The position numbers and the translations under genes are program-made. Of a stretch of DNA of 64,000 bases, positions 21,636-31,928 are shown piece by piece; position 1 is the first letter of the stretch, and each line of letters opens with the position of its first letter. The DNA comes from Globisporangium splendens (Eukaryota > Oomycota > Peronosporomycetes > Pythiales > Pythiaceae): NCBI GenBank assembly GCA_006386115.1, contig VFIW01000161.1, forward strand, positions 1-64,000. Direction: 5' to 3'. The notes below the pieces were generated by a model. That model saw only the letters and a program-made list of their open reading frames with translations. It was not told the origin of the DNA and did no database searches.

Positions 21636-23184
21636 ATGCTGGTCGCTGCTGACGACGAGACGCTGGATTCGCTCGCCTTCGATTCGTCGCTCGAGCTCGT
21701 CCAGAAACGCGGCTTTGAGTCTCCTGGCGCTCTTGGAGAAGATGTTCTCATGGACACCATGGGGGACAACTTTTGCGGATTGGTGCTGGATTGGGACGAG
21801 ATGACTAAACAAACCGAGTGGATGGTCCCAGATGAACCTCTTGCCGCGACTGACGACAATGGAGCTAGTGAGAAAAGCGATGCGAGAAACCCAGAAGCTC
21901 GGAAACGATCAAGAAGCAGCTCACGGAGTCGACCGGTGAAAGCGTCGTTGCCATCTCTGGGGCTGACGGGCGTTGTGCTCAGAAGGAATGCGAGAGCAAA
22001 CGCCATGAGCACGTACATGCGACGGAAAACAGAAATGAAAGAGCTCAGTAGTGAAGCGCAAAAGCTCCAAGCCATGCTTCAAGAGCTGCAGCAGACTTCC
22101 CAGACGCGCAACGACACATCGACCGAGCTCGAACTAAACTCGAGGTGGAAGACTTTGGCGAAAAGACAGCGGCAACTGCGGACAGAAGCAGAATGCGAGA
22201 ATGAAAATTTGCGGATCGCGATCTCCGATCACACGCAAATGGCGAGAAGCCTGGACCAAGTGCTGCGACGACGAGTGGAAAAGGCTACAGTAAGTCTTGT
22301 CTCTTGCTTAGCGGATAGCTGTCAGCTTTCGCTTCTGCCTTTACATGGAACGCCTAATCCATGTGCTGAACGCTCATTTGTAGGATCTGAGTGTGAGCAT
22401 CCCGCGTCCGCCGCGGTGGGCAGAGAGTGAATCCTCGTTGGAGGAGCGAGTCATCTATGGAGCCCTCTTGATGGAAGTGTGTGTCATGCACACAGACGTG
22501 GACCGCATTGCTCAGGAATTTGTGCACGAGACTGCGTCAAGTGGCTCATTTCCAAGGATGAAAGCGTTCGGCTTTGAAAGCCTCCATAGCAATGAAGTAC
22601 CGTTTTCGAGATCTGCTGTCAACCATGCAATACGAGTCTTCTCGGGAGAAAGGAATGCCCACATGCGTCGATACGCTACCCAGGTACGATTCCATCTCTG
22701 TTGTATTTGCGAGAAATCGAGGCTAATGCCCAATGTGCTTGCCTGCGTTTGTCCATTTTCTTTGTAGACATTTGGCGTGATGGACGACACGATCTTGAAC
22801 AAGGTGCAATCGAGTTACTCCACTGCAGCATATGGATCTGGTCAAGTTTGTTTTCGCAGTGTTACCCACAACGTTGCCGATGGAAAGCGGTCAGTGTTAT
22901 TTACCACGAAATGGATCGACAATGTGACCTTTGCGGGTCATCACGTCGACGGACTTGTGATCAAGGAGCGCAAGTGGACCATTCTCGAGGAGACGGGTAC
23001 GGCCGATTGTGACGTCACTCGCATCCAGGCATTTTCCATTGTCGAACCAGGTGGCAGCTCTCCCGACCCGTCGCATTGGAGCACAGAATCGCTTGAGAAA
23101 GTCCTGATCCCTGCCTGGAACCAAACACAAGTAATTATCCAAAGACGGATCGAGAATATCCTGATCGACGAATTCATCGCGTGA
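21636..23184 (+). CDS. M96 mating-specific/bZIP-START-like oomycete regulator
   Basis: Three exons: 21636-22289, 22384-22683, 22768-23184 (456 aa). Both introns are phase 0 with clean sites: 94 nt GTAAGT...TGTAG and 84 nt GTACGA...TTGTAG. Residues about 70-115 are basic and Ser/Arg-rich. Residues about 125-215 form a coiled coil (KELSSEAQKLQAMLQELQQ) followed by W-x2-LAKRQRQLRTEAECENENLR, the pattern of the oomycete proteins annotated as M96 mating-specific or bZIP-like. The second half has the START-like alpha/beta look of that family (SVLFTTKWIDNV, HHVDGLVIKERKWTILEE). Known members are described from mating-induced transcripts; the molecular role is not established, so a regulatory role is inferred. 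A GTGAGT overlaps the stop codon, so a longer spliced C-terminus cannot be excluded. Confidence 0.72.
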
Positions 23185-23766
23185 GTCCAGCATTACCTTG
23201 GCTTGGCCGATAATAGCGCAAGTTACTTCTGGCTCTCACACTGAGACACAACGCCAAGAAGAATGCAACAATTCAATGTCAATTTCAACGACTATGTTAC
23301 GGTGCGAATGACTCTATCGAGTTTGAAGTTCTTTTCTGATTGTTGAGTTATCATATTCGTATCGATGACGAAAGTGGATGATGGTGCTTGAGTATGCAAG
23401 TTCGTTGTGTGACGTTCACAATCGAGGATGCTGTAAAGATACGATTTGCAATTTCCTTTTCCGGTTAATTAGAAAGCTCATTATTACCATCCGTGGTTTC
23501 GCCGGGATTGTTTGATTTTGTGATTTCAACTAATCGGACGCGAGAATGGCAGCGCGTTAGATTTACATGGTGAATGCTGAGGAGAAAATGATGATTCCAT
23601 TGTGAGAAAGATGAAACACTCAGCAGTACATGAAGATTCATGGCCATCAATAGACAATACAGTAGTCATCTCTACAAAAAAAACATAAATTGTCTGTATT
23701 TGACTCATTCGCAATACTGCTCTAGATTCTCCATCCCAGTTCTGCAGCACAACTCACAGCCCTTCT
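23185..23766. other. Convergent intergenic region
   Basis: Lies between the 3' ends of the plus-strand regulator gene and the minus-strand kinase gene. No gene or clear terminator element seen. Confidence 0.5.
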
Positions 23767-24057
23767 TCAGGTATTTCGCGACTCAATAATCTCTTCCAAC
23801 TTCTCTACTACTCCTCCGATTTTCACTCGCTTGGACGGATCATTGGTTGTCATCATTTCAATCAAATTCCACTGCTGGTCGGTCATCGATTCTGGACGCA
23901 GAGGGATTTTCCCTTTTTTCACATGGTACTTGACAACAGCTTCATCCATCTGTCCCCAAGGGTAACTCCCCGTCACAGCTTCCAGAATGCACATTGCAAA
24001 CGAGTAAATGTCGGACGCGAGTGATGGCCGTCCACCTTGCAAGTACTCGGGGGATCT
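23767..24057 (-). pseudogene. C-lobe remainder of the third TKL kinase, beyond the nonsense codon
   Basis: In the same frame as the upstream exon, directly after TAG: R-S-P-E-Y-L, then GGRPSLASDIYSFAMCILEAVTG, MTDQQWNLIEMMT and DPSKRV, the intact C-lobe of a TKL kinase, ending at the stop at 23767. No other lesion is visible, so loss by one W-to-stop change (TGG to TAG) is recent, or the stop is read through, or it is a sequencing error. Confidence 0.8.
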
Positions 24058-27000
24058 CTACTGCGTAGCACCGATCACTTTTTTATGAACCATTATTTCC
24101 GCTGCATTCGGAATTGAACTCAACCCAAAATCGATCAGCTTGGCTTTTCCATCCGCTCCGATCATGATGTTGTTGCACTTGAGGTCGTTATGGACAATAT
24201 TTCGCTGATGAAGATACTCGATACCGAGAGCAACTTCATAAATCTTCTGCCACGTCGATCCTCGATTTTCTGCTCGTCTCAAATAGTCGCTCAAGTGTCC
24301 ATACGGAGCGTACTCCAGTATTATGTAGCGTTTTCCGACGTGGTTCGCGCCGTAAAGTTTCACAATGTGTGGATGATTCAGTTGGTGCAAGATGTGCACC
24401 TCGTGCAAGAAAAGTTTGTTGACGATGGCGTCGTTGTCCTCTTCGTAGCCAGCAAACTTGACGACAACTGGAGTATCCATCCATTTCCCTTGGAACACTT
24501 TGGCAAACGAGCCTTTACCAACGCAATTGTAATCTTGGTGACTGAAGTCAACTTCCATCAGTGGCAGGTACCACGGCGGTGGACGTGTACTGTCTGGCAA
24601 ACATCGTTCATGACTCCAAGTATAGTTTCGGACTGCTGGCGAAGTCGGAGTCGAGGTGCCATACAGAATCAGCGACACTGGTTCAAGGTGCTTGGGTTCT
24701 GCGACAAGAGTATCTGGGACGTCTTGGAGTAAGTTCATCACAACATCGATCTTCTTTCGCTCCCAAATTTCAAACTCTCGTGGTTTAGGCTCATTCAGTA
24801 TTTCCACGACGAACTCCAGCTGAGTGTAGATCACGTGGTGCACTTCAGCGATAATCAGGCTTCTCTTCACTTGAGCTATTGAATTCGTGCTGTTTGGTGT
24901 TTTCAAGTACTGCTCAATTCGTGACAGTATCTTGCCAAACTTGACAACTTCGATCTCCCAAGGGCAGACACGGAGTTCACCAAATCGCTCGAAAATGTGC
25001 TGCAACGCCCAGTATACGTTTTTCTCGGTAATCCACTGTGACCCTGGAGTTGTGAGACATTGTTTTTTGGTGTAAGCAAGTGATTTGGGGATAGTTGTCT
25101 CGAGACCAGGAATGGTGCACTCTTCAAGGGTGACGGGTTCAACCTGTAGTACCGCATTGATAAAACGTCGTCAGGGGTGAACAACAAGTGGACGAATAAC
25201 ATGAAAAGTTTCGTGCTCTTACCACGCTGCTGCCATTGCCGTAGCTGAATTGTTCATCAGCAAAACGTTCGAGTTGGTTCACAACATATGCGATGTTGAC
25301 GCGCTTGGTCGGATCAGAGTCGCACATCTTTTCGATCAGAGACCAATGAGCGTCGTGCATATTTTCAGAGCGGACAGGAACTCGGTTGATCTGAAATTCG
25401 TCGGCAAATCCTGATTCTGTGTTTTCTGGCGTCAAGGCATCCGAGATACACATTCCAAAAGCGCATATATCTGAGGCAAACGACTCAGCCTGCGTGCCAG
25501 CAAACTCAGCATATTCCGAACAAAATTGATCGGAATCGTCCGACAGCGAACGGCATTGGTCGAAGCCACCGATTTTGACTTTGGAATCTGATCCAATCGT
25601 TAAACTCCGCAATCGAAGATCGCCGTGAGCAGTGTTGCGTTGGTGAAGATACTGGAGACCCAAAGACGCTTCGTGGAGCTTTCTCCAAATCAAACAACGA
25701 TTGTTTTCGTGATTCTTCTTGTCATGTGAGAATTCGAACATGGTACGGTTTGGAGAATACTCGTGCACAAAAAGCAACGAGCTGTCGATGCACAAAGCTC
25801 CGTACAGCGCAACAACGTGTGGGTGACTGAACGAGTACCATCTTGACACGCGCTGTTCAAATTCTCTCCACTTCAAATCAGTGCTAGTAACCGTAACGCT
25901 TGCCTTCATCCATTTTCCAATGTACGTTGTTCTGGGTTCAATAGTTTCGTTCGCATCCTTGTCGAGGTCAACTTCGTCGCATGACAGCAGCCACCCTGGA
26001 GTGCGATTCACCTCCGGAGGACCGCGTACATTGTCTTCTCGACTGGTCACTGACGAGGACGAGCAATTCATTACGACGGCTTCTGGTGCGCTGAAGTTAT
26101 CCCATTGCGAGGTAAAACCCAAACCATATTCGTCGCGAGCATCGTCAAGGTCGAGTTGAAGAGCACTTTGATGATCCAACAGGGACATGTCATCATCGTC
26201 TTGTTCTCGGGCTTCTCTGGCAGATGCTGTTGGGTCCTGGATACCACTGTAACTTGCTGTTGTTGACTGTGCCGCGGCGATGCCCTCGTTGTTGATTTGA
26301 CTCATCCTGTCGATGACACAGGATAAGGTTGCTCTTTCTAAAGGATCGGCGGAAGTCATACCCCGAATAAGTTGCCACTGGTCTTCAGTAAGAGATTGAA
26401 CGTTGATCTCGACTTGGTCACGAATGTCATCGACAGTGAGCGTCGCAATAATATCCGGTCCAATCAGCACTTCCAAAATACACATTCCAAGCGAGTAAAT
26501 GTCGGACTCGAACGACGCTATCCCACTCAAAAGATACTCCGGAGACTTCCGCCATCGTTCCGCTTCGCGAATCTGATTCGGATCGATCACAATCTCCGCC
26601 TCGTTGATAATCGAGGCCAAACCGAAGCCTGTGAGCTTGGCTTTCCCGTCACCGCCGACGAGCACGTTGTCGCATCGGAGATCGTTGTGGACGATATTCC
26701 GACTGTGCAAATATTGAACCGCAAGCGATAACTCGTACAGCATCTTCCATGCCAATTGGTCATCGTTGCGTTGCGCGAGGTATTCACGCATGGTCCCGTT
26801 GGATGCGTATTCGCTGACGAAGTATCGTGTATCGATGTGACAGGCTCCAAACAGGGTGATGATGTGCGGGTGTCGCAGCCGGTACCATAATGTCACCTCG
26901 CGCAAAAACAACGAACGGTGGATTGGATCGAGCTCTTGGTCATCGCCCATTAATTTGACGGCTACAGCGGTTTCCATCCATGTTCCTCTGTACACCGGTC

Positions 27001-27148
27001 CCAAGGAGCCTTCTCCAAGATACCCTTCGTCCTCATCAATGATCACATTATCCAACGAAAGGAACCACTCTACTGGTGGCTCGCGAGCGTGAACGCTTGT
27101 CGCCGTCGACACCAGGTGGCTGCCGATGTGCTTATTTTCTTCGTTCAT
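24058..27148 (-). CDS. Tandem TKL kinase: two degenerate kinase domains plus a third cut by a nonsense codon
   Basis: Exons 25223-27148 (642 codons) and 24058-25143, joined by a 79-nt phase-0 intron (GTAAGAG...CTACAG). Domain 1 (residues about 28-285): GEGSLG loop, VAVK Lys65, H-N-D 154-156, but GFG (174-176) replaces DFG. Domain 2 (about 385-630): no glycine loop, the beta-3 Lys lost (VTVTSTD), H-G-D present, GGFD in place of DFG; a clear pseudokinase. After the intron a helical linker precedes domain 3 (about 835-1000): GKGSFAKV, VVVK, HNDLKCNN and intact IDFGLSS. The frame then meets TAG at 24058-24060 in the activation segment, where homologues have His-Trp. Truncated product about 1,003 aa. 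ATG at 27148 is the first strong start; an upstream exon is possible. Read as three kinase units in one polypeptide; the role is unknown. Confidence 0.75.
26460..26904 (-). repeat. 445-bp inverted near-identical tract, left copy (kinase domain 1)
   Basis: Reverse complement of 28389-28833 with only two base differences by eye (CAACGC/CAACAC and GGCATGG/GGCGTGG). It spans kinase subdomains from the alpha-C helix to alpha-F. The sequence on either side is strongly diverged between the two genes. Confidence 0.9.
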
Positions 27149-27581
27149 CGCGGCTTTGAGTAGATCCTGTTTGTCCTCGGCTGCTTTTTTTCTGGCTTGT
27201 GTTGCGCATATTCTCTCACGTGTTCACTTTCTCGTCGAGACAGATGAGGGGAGCATTATCAAATTTCGCAGCTGGACGATTTTAACGAAGGTCCAGATCA
27301 GCGCAAAATTATATCGGTTTTATTACGGATTTATCAAAAGAATCCACTGGTGAGAAATCAGTAGATTCGGTTTTTTATTCAAATGATGGCAACTCTGCAG
27401 CGATTGACTCCATTCCACCAATGTTGGTTTTATTCCACAATGTATACATATTTATATCTGACCAATTTTAACTGAGGTTTTCATAAATCAGTTTATGGAG
27501 ATGGACTGGCGACCTTTCGTCTTGTTAACCCACCACGCCTATATATGAATTTATTTCTCTCAGTTGGACAAAAGACTCGAG
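27149..27581. other. Shared divergent promoter region of the head-to-head kinase genes
   Basis: 433 bp between the two start codons, A/T-rich toward the plus-strand gene (TTTATATCTG, TATATATGAATTT). The only DNA available for both promoters. No specific element recognised. Confidence 0.5.
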
Positions 27582-30124
27582 ATGCAAAAGCAGCAAGGCG
27601 AGGAAAACGAGGGCGATGGCGAGCTCCACGCTCAACCCCAGCGTCATCCTGGTGAATGCGCGCCTGACGAGGTACGAGATACGTGCATTGTTGACAATGG
27701 GAATTGATATGCTGATCGCGCTACTTCCTTCTCATGTTTGATTTCGTAACTGTTGGGCTGTACAACGCACAGCGTCAGCGAATTGCAAAGCGTGTGTATG
27801 CGAGATTCGAAGTTTTCTACAAGCAACTCTTGCAAGCGGCGAACGCGCCGACGACACAGGAGGTAGCCATGGCGAAAGATTTGATGAACCGATTCCAAGA
27901 GCACTATGTACGAAGTCGAGCGTTTCAACAAGGCATCGAACACGACACGCAACACAAGGGACATTCCATTGTTCGTGCTTCCAGGCATGCATTGAATCCG
28001 AGAATAGACGAACTGCTCGACATATTGGGTGTACCAGATGCTGATGTCATTCGAAATTGGGAATCGATACTAAAGAGGAATCGAAAAGAGCAGCATCATG
28101 GGATTGATATTGGCGGCATTCTCATAAAACAATCTCCGAAGCCATCGCTACCGACAACGGCCAGCCTATCAGACAGCAAGGTACATCAAAATGATATCCA
28201 GACCCATCCTCCGTGGTTTCTTGCTGTGAGCGAGATCAGCTTTGATAAGGCTGAAACGTTCGGTGAAGGACCAGTTGGGACTTTGCATCAAGGAAACTGG
28301 AGAGGGACTCCAGTCACCGTCAAGTGGCTCGGCTACGAGAAAGATCACACATTGGAAACTCCAACGTCTATCCCAGTCAGTGCATTTGTGCGCGAGGTGA
28401 CATTATGGTACCGGCTGCGACACCCGCACATCATCACCCTGTTTGGAGCCTGTCACATCGATACACGATACTTCGTCAGCGAATACGCATCCAACGGGAC
28501 CATGCGTGAATACCTCGCGCAACACAACGATGACCAATTGGCGTGGAAGATGCTGTACGAGTTATCGCTTGCGGTTCAATATTTGCACAGTCGGAATATC
28601 GTCCACAACGATCTCCGATGCGACAACGTGCTCGTCGGCGGTGACGGGAAAGCCAAGCTCACAGGCTTCGGTTTGGCCTCGATTATCAACGAGGCGGAGA
28701 TTGTGATCGATCCGAATCAGATTCGCGAAGCGGAACGATGGCGGAAGTCTCCGGAGTATCTTTTGAGTGGGATAGCGTCGTTCGAGTCCGACATTTACTC
28801 GCTTGGAATGTGTATTTTGGAAGTGCTGATTGGGGATGCTTCACGAAGACCTCACGCGACCGAAGACTCCGTACTTTTCCAAGTTGGAAAGGATCATCTC
28901 CCAAACCGGAAACGTCTCTTGAGATACGAAATGCTGATTACCAAGCCGCAGTGGCAACTTGTTAGAAAGATGACTGCAGCAATTCCATCCCAGCGAGTCC
29001 ATATTTCTCAAATTACCCTCGAGCTAGCCCAGATTGTAAGGCAAGCGAGTGCAGCAAAATCGAGCAACGGTGTTGACAATTCAAAACTCGAAAGCTCAGT
29101 TTTGGTGACTCCAGAACAAACAGCGACTGAAGTCTCGTGCAAGGTAAGAAACAATTCGACAGTGGCATTTATACATCAATGCGCTTTTGATCGTGTAGAT
29201 GACAAAAATGTGTATGTTCACCAGAGTCTCGCGCCTCAATCACACACACCGACAACGGCTGACAGAGCTAGAACAACTCTTTCCTATGCTGCTGAGAGCG
29301 GGGACTTGGAAATGTGCGCGTTCCTCATCGAACGTGGAGCGTCAGTTGATTTGTGTGACTCATCTGGACGAGATCCTCTTTCGTATGCTACTGCAAATGG
29401 GCACACCGAGAGCGTCGTACTGTTGACGCTCTTGGGAGCCAATGCTAACAAGAGGGACATGGATGGAAGAAGTCCTTTGTCGTATGCGGCTGAAGCGGGC
29501 ATGACAGAGATTGTGCAGTTTTTGGTCTATCGAGGAGCTGACGTGACCGAGAAGGACCGGTTTGGTAGAACTCCTTTGTCGTATGCGGCTGAATCTGGCC
29601 ATACAGAGTCTGTGCAGCTCCTATTCGATCGAGGAGCTGACGTTTCTGATAAGGATTGGTTTGGAAGAACACCTTTGTTGTATGCGGCTGACGCAGGCAA
29701 TACAGAGATTGTGCTTCTTTTGGTCTATAGAGGAGCTGACGTGAAAGAGAAGGACCGATTTGGAAGAAGTCCTTTGTCTTATGCGGCTGAAGCAGGGAGG
29801 ATAGAGAGTGTGCAGCTTTTGGTCAATCGAGGAGCTTACGTCAACGAGAAGGACTGGTTTGGAAGAAGTCCTTTGTCGTATGCGGCAGAAGCTGGCATTA
29901 CACAGATTGTGCAGCTTTTGGTAAATCGAGGAGCTGACGTGACCGAGAAGGACCGGCATGGAAGAAGTCCTGTGTGGCATGCGGCAGTAGCAGGTATGAC
30001 AGATATTGTGCGGCTATTGGTTGATCTTGGAGCTGACCTGACCGAGAAGGACATGAATGGAAGAAGTCCTCTGTCGTATGCGGCCGAGTCGGGCTATTCG
30101 GACGTCGTTATGATGCTGAAGTAG
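27582..30124 (+). CDS. TKL kinase with ankyrin-repeat array, truncated by a nonsense codon
   Basis: Exon 1 27582-27671 (30 aa, ATG after an A/T-rich leader), phase-0 intron of 101 nt (GTACGA...GCACAG), exon 2 27773-30124; product about 813 aa. Order: alpha-helical N-terminal domain (KRVYARFEVFYKQLL to LLDILGVPDADVIRNW), kinase domain with GEGPVG loop, VTVK lysine (codon 28322), H-N-D (codons 28604-28612) and GFG instead of DFG, then ankyrin repeats from 29270. The kinase C-lobe is almost identical to domain 1 of the divergent gene. An 81-nt in-frame optional intron (29144-29224, GTAAGA...CACCAG) is possible. The TAG at 30122-30124 falls inside ankyrin repeat 9, with repeats continuing beyond it, so the frame is prematurely ended. 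With GFG the catalytic activity is doubtful; ankyrins suggest protein binding. Confidence 0.75.
28389..28833 (+). repeat. 445-bp inverted near-identical tract, right copy (kinase-ankyrin gene)
   Basis: Partner of 26460-26904 in opposite orientation, 1,484 bp apart. Identity ends abruptly at TGCGCGAGG on one side and GTGCTGATTGG on the other, inside the coding sequence. Confidence 0.9.
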
Positions 30125-30425
30125 GATAGATCGGCTGTAGATGAGAAGGGTTCAAACGGAAGAACCGCGTTGTCGTACGCCGCGCAACAAGGATACGGTG
30201 AAATAGTCCTCTTTGCTGAAAGCTGGCGCATCACCGAACGGTACGGTCATTTGGAATGAATCGCAGTCCGAGTGCGAGACGTCTCTCACTCTGGCTGGTC
30301 GTGCAGGGCATATGAACATCGTCAAAACTCTGATTGAGGTAGGCGCAGACGTGGACGTTCGAGCTCCCGATGGCGAGACACCGCTGATATCGATATCGCG
30401 ATGGGATTACGCACCTGGTGTCCAA
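29270..30425 (+). repeat. Ankyrin-coding tandem repeat, 99-bp period
   Basis: Units start at 29270, 29369, 29468, 29567, 29666, 29765, 29864, 29963 and 30062, each coding R-[ST]-P-L-S-Y-A-A-E-x-G and ending D-x-x-G. Units 3-8 are highly alike at DNA level, so this is a homogenised array. Three more diverged units follow the stop codon at 30122, in two frames. Confidence 0.88.
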
Positions 30426-31846
30426 TTGCTCATCGAGAAATGTCGCAGTGGCGTAAATCCATTTGCTACCCGATCAACTGCAAGAACTCCATTGCTTCCT
30501 GGTACCTTGGAAACCATGCATGAACTGTGCACAAAGACACATGAGTTTGCAGCTGTGACTACACGGGTGATGCAACGGCTGCAAGACGCCTGCTCCCAGT
30601 TGGAGCAGCAGGGTATGATTGAAGTCCAATCAGAAGCGCTGGCAACGTTGATTCCCATCGTGTTCGTTTTTGCCGACTGCTCTTTCGATCAAAGAGCAAA
30701 AGCGACTTCTGTCTCGACTTATTTCCAGTCTTGCCATCTCAAGCGCAATCAGTGATTTCCATGAAGAGTTGGATCACCTTGCGGCTCTACTACAATTGAG
30801 CCTGCAAGAGAGTGATTGGAAGGATCAGTGGCTTACTGACGAAACAAATACGACGCAGTCTATCCATGAAAAGTTGGTGGATGACGGAGCCCTTGTCGAC
30901 GGTCTCGACAACATACATGACAAGGACCGTGCAGCTGTCTGGCTGGTGAATACCTGCGAAAACAACGCGGTACTACTCCAAAGACGTGGCCGCCATTGAA
31001 GATGTCAACATCGATTCCTTCTAGTGTGCGGCATGAAAACCATCTGTCCCGGTTGGTTATATAATCTCGTGAGGATGTGGAGTGTTAACGAATGGATCGG
31101 AACTGAAGGTGACGCTGAAATCAACGACGTACGAAGGCAAGTTGGTTTGAAGACCAAGGTGATCGTCGCAACATCAGCAACGGATGGACAAATTTCCCCG
31201 ATGACCTGATCGATGTGAGAGTAGTGATTGCCCATTTGGGGTGCGAAAGCTCTTCGGAGCTTGCCATATTGAGTCGAAGCCTTTCTTCGTGTACGAGTAT
31301 GGGAAGCGACTACTGGATGTGCTGATAGAAAAGCAGCAATCCCCTTGGAAATATCTGTATGATGCGGCGCTTGGTGTTCAATTGCTCCATCAACGCAGCA
31401 TTGTCCATGGTGATCTGCGATGCTCAAACATCGTTGTCGGTTTGGATGGTGTTGCAAAAGTTGGTGGGCTGGAATATCGCATGGATCATTATTACTTCTG
31501 GTTCGATACAGAACAAGCGGGTTGGGCTTCCCCTGAACTACTTTCCGGTCAAGTCAAGTCTCTTTCGTCCGACATCTACGCGTTTGGAATGTGCATTTTG
31601 GAAGCGATTACTCTCAAGAGACCTTGGTTTCCGCTGGAATTATATGGATATTATCGAAATGTCAGACGTAGAAAACTCCCAGATCGCCCTGAAAGCTTTA
31701 GTGATGACCAGTGGGACTTGGTCACAAAGATGTGTGCATACAAGTCTGCCGATCGCATATCGATCGGGTATGTTGTGCTTCAGTTCAAGAAATTTGTTGA
31801 GACGAGAAATTATCTCGTCCTGGTCGCCCATGATACACACATTGAG
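30125..31846 (+). pseudogene. Decayed continuation: ankyrin repeats, helical domain and pseudokinase
   Basis: Directly after TAG 30122 the same frame still codes the rest of repeat 9 (DRSAVDEKGSNG) and repeat 10 (RTALSYAAQQGYGEIV). Near 30213 an extra T in CTCTTTGCTG shifts to LLKAGASPNGT and repeats 11-12. About 30670-30999 (another frame) codes FHEELDHLAALLQL and DWKDQW, a domain I associate with oomycete TKL kinases. A further shift near 30970 gives RYYSKDVAAIEDV. After a LINE scrap, 31241-31846 codes a kinase with no N-lobe: LFGACHIESKPFFVYEYG, VHGDLRCSN, KVGGLEYR in place of DFG, SSDIYAFGMCILEAI. This last part splices in frame to the next exon. At least one stop, two frameshifts and an N-lobe loss make it non-functional as an intact reading frame. 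Confidence 0.7.
31192..31239 (-). mobile_element. Short LINE fragment inside the decayed kinase
   Basis: Thirty consecutive bases from 31192 (ATTTCCCCGATGACCTGATC...) match the reverse-transcriptase ORF of the LINE at about 55456-55485, and the next 19 match with three differences. On the minus strand it codes SHIDQVIGEI, as in the LINE. It sits where the kinase N-lobe should join LFGACH. Confidence 0.6.
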
Positions 31847-31928
31847 GTACGTGACATATCACACTGTGAACAGCAACTGAGTTATTTTCCACCAACATTG
31901 CCTTTCTTTTTTCTTCGATATATACCAG

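Noticed and set aside
29144..29198. 55-nt GT-AG intron (GTAAGA...GTGTAG) between kinase and ankyrin array
   Set aside because: Splicing would shift the ankyrin frame. The unspliced frame or an 81-nt in-frame alternative keeps it.
31005..31457. 150-aa minus frame containing SHIDQVIGEI
   Set aside because: The match comes from the 48-bp LINE scrap; the rest is antisense to the decayed kinase.
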